The notes under the pieces: generated by a model
Told to the model about the DNA's origin: nothing
Database searches by the model: none
Seen by the model: only the letters and a program-made list of their open reading frames with translations
Shown: positions 31,722-31,828 of the stretch, one piece after another
Layout of the letters: the number at the start of each line of letters is the position of its first letter
Numbering within the stretch: the first letter of the stretch is position 1
Source of the DNA: Isohypsibius dastychi
Taxonomy: Eukaryota > Tardigrada > Eutardigrada > Parachela > Isohypsibiidae
Reading direction: 5' to 3'
Assembly (NCBI GenBank): GCA_034696485.1
Contig: JAQIWT010000144.1
Location: 1-31,828, forward strand
Length of the DNA stretch: 31,828 nt
Program-made: the position numbers and the translations under genes

Positions 31722-31828
31722 AGATTTAGCTCAGCGTTCAGAGATATTGTGAAATCATTCAGATATGACAAATAAACTGTTGCTGGAATTAATATCTTTC
31801 AGAAATTCAAAGAATCATTATTTTTCTG
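31722..31828 (+). pseudogene. Copy of the NDUFA10 3' UTR, running off the window
   Basis: Aligns with about 29124-29235: AGATTTAG, GTTCAGAGAT(A/G)TTGT, TCA(G/A)ATATGACAAATAAA, GAATTA...ATATCTTT and AAAGAATTATCGTTATT-type words follow in the same order. The similarity reaches the window edge, so its full length is unknown. Together with 30964-31021 it indicates a decayed partial duplicate of the NDUFA10 3' end. Confidence 0.65.

Overview
This is nuclear DNA from an animal with a compact genome. Genes are split by short GT-AG introns (38 to about 800 nt), promoters can carry TATA boxes, 3' ends carry AATAAA, and many gene families are metazoan (ALG11, TMEM161, ABRA/STARS, USP30, secreted ferritin, NDUFA10, THAP, Ly6, astacin). 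Secreted ferritin, astacin and 10-cysteine Ly6 genes, together with the small introns, suggest an ecdysozoan, perhaps an arthropod. I cannot assign a species. All exon joins below were checked for reading frame by hand; none was checked against transcripts.

Left part (1-8.9 kb), housekeeping genes: a TATA-driven histone H2B with an intron (+), the ER mannosyltransferase ALG11 (5 exons, +), the multipass membrane protein TMEM161 (4 exons, +), and a two-exon actin-binding Rho-activating protein with a Costars domain (ABRA/STARS-like, -). An imperfect direct repeat lies behind TMEM161.

Middle part (9-20.9 kb), a young, lineage-specific-looking cluster: three tandem three-exon Ly6/three-finger genes with signal peptides and GPI-type tails (+) are interleaved with an astacin-family gene and its broken copies (-). 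The one intact astacin gene (9 exons, 567 aa) has lost the catalytic glutamate (HLLMH instead of HExxH) and the Met-turn, so it reads as a pseudoenzyme. It ends in a Ser/Thr/Pro linker and an Asn/Tyr/Pro-rich tail. Partial astacin pseudogenes lie at 11.5-12.2 kb and 13.5-16.4 kb, the second with a Ly6 gene sitting inside it on the opposite strand. Blocks of flanking DNA are duplicated along with the genes.

Right part (21.3-31.8 kb): USP30 (7 exons, -) with the family's Cys-His-Ser triad; a 419-bp non-autonomous hAT-type element with a perfect 8-bp target duplication; a secreted ferritin (3 exons, -) with a TATA box; NDUFA10 (complex I 42-kDa subunit, +) with a 5'-UTR intron; and a two-exon THAP zinc-finger gene (+) whose C-terminal domain I do not recognise. 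Two decayed pieces resembling NDUFA10 sit downstream of the THAP gene. A TTCCGG-centred word recurs unusually often across introns, spacers and genes.

The housekeeping genes show no operon-like logic. Only the Ly6/astacin block looks like a co-evolving unit.
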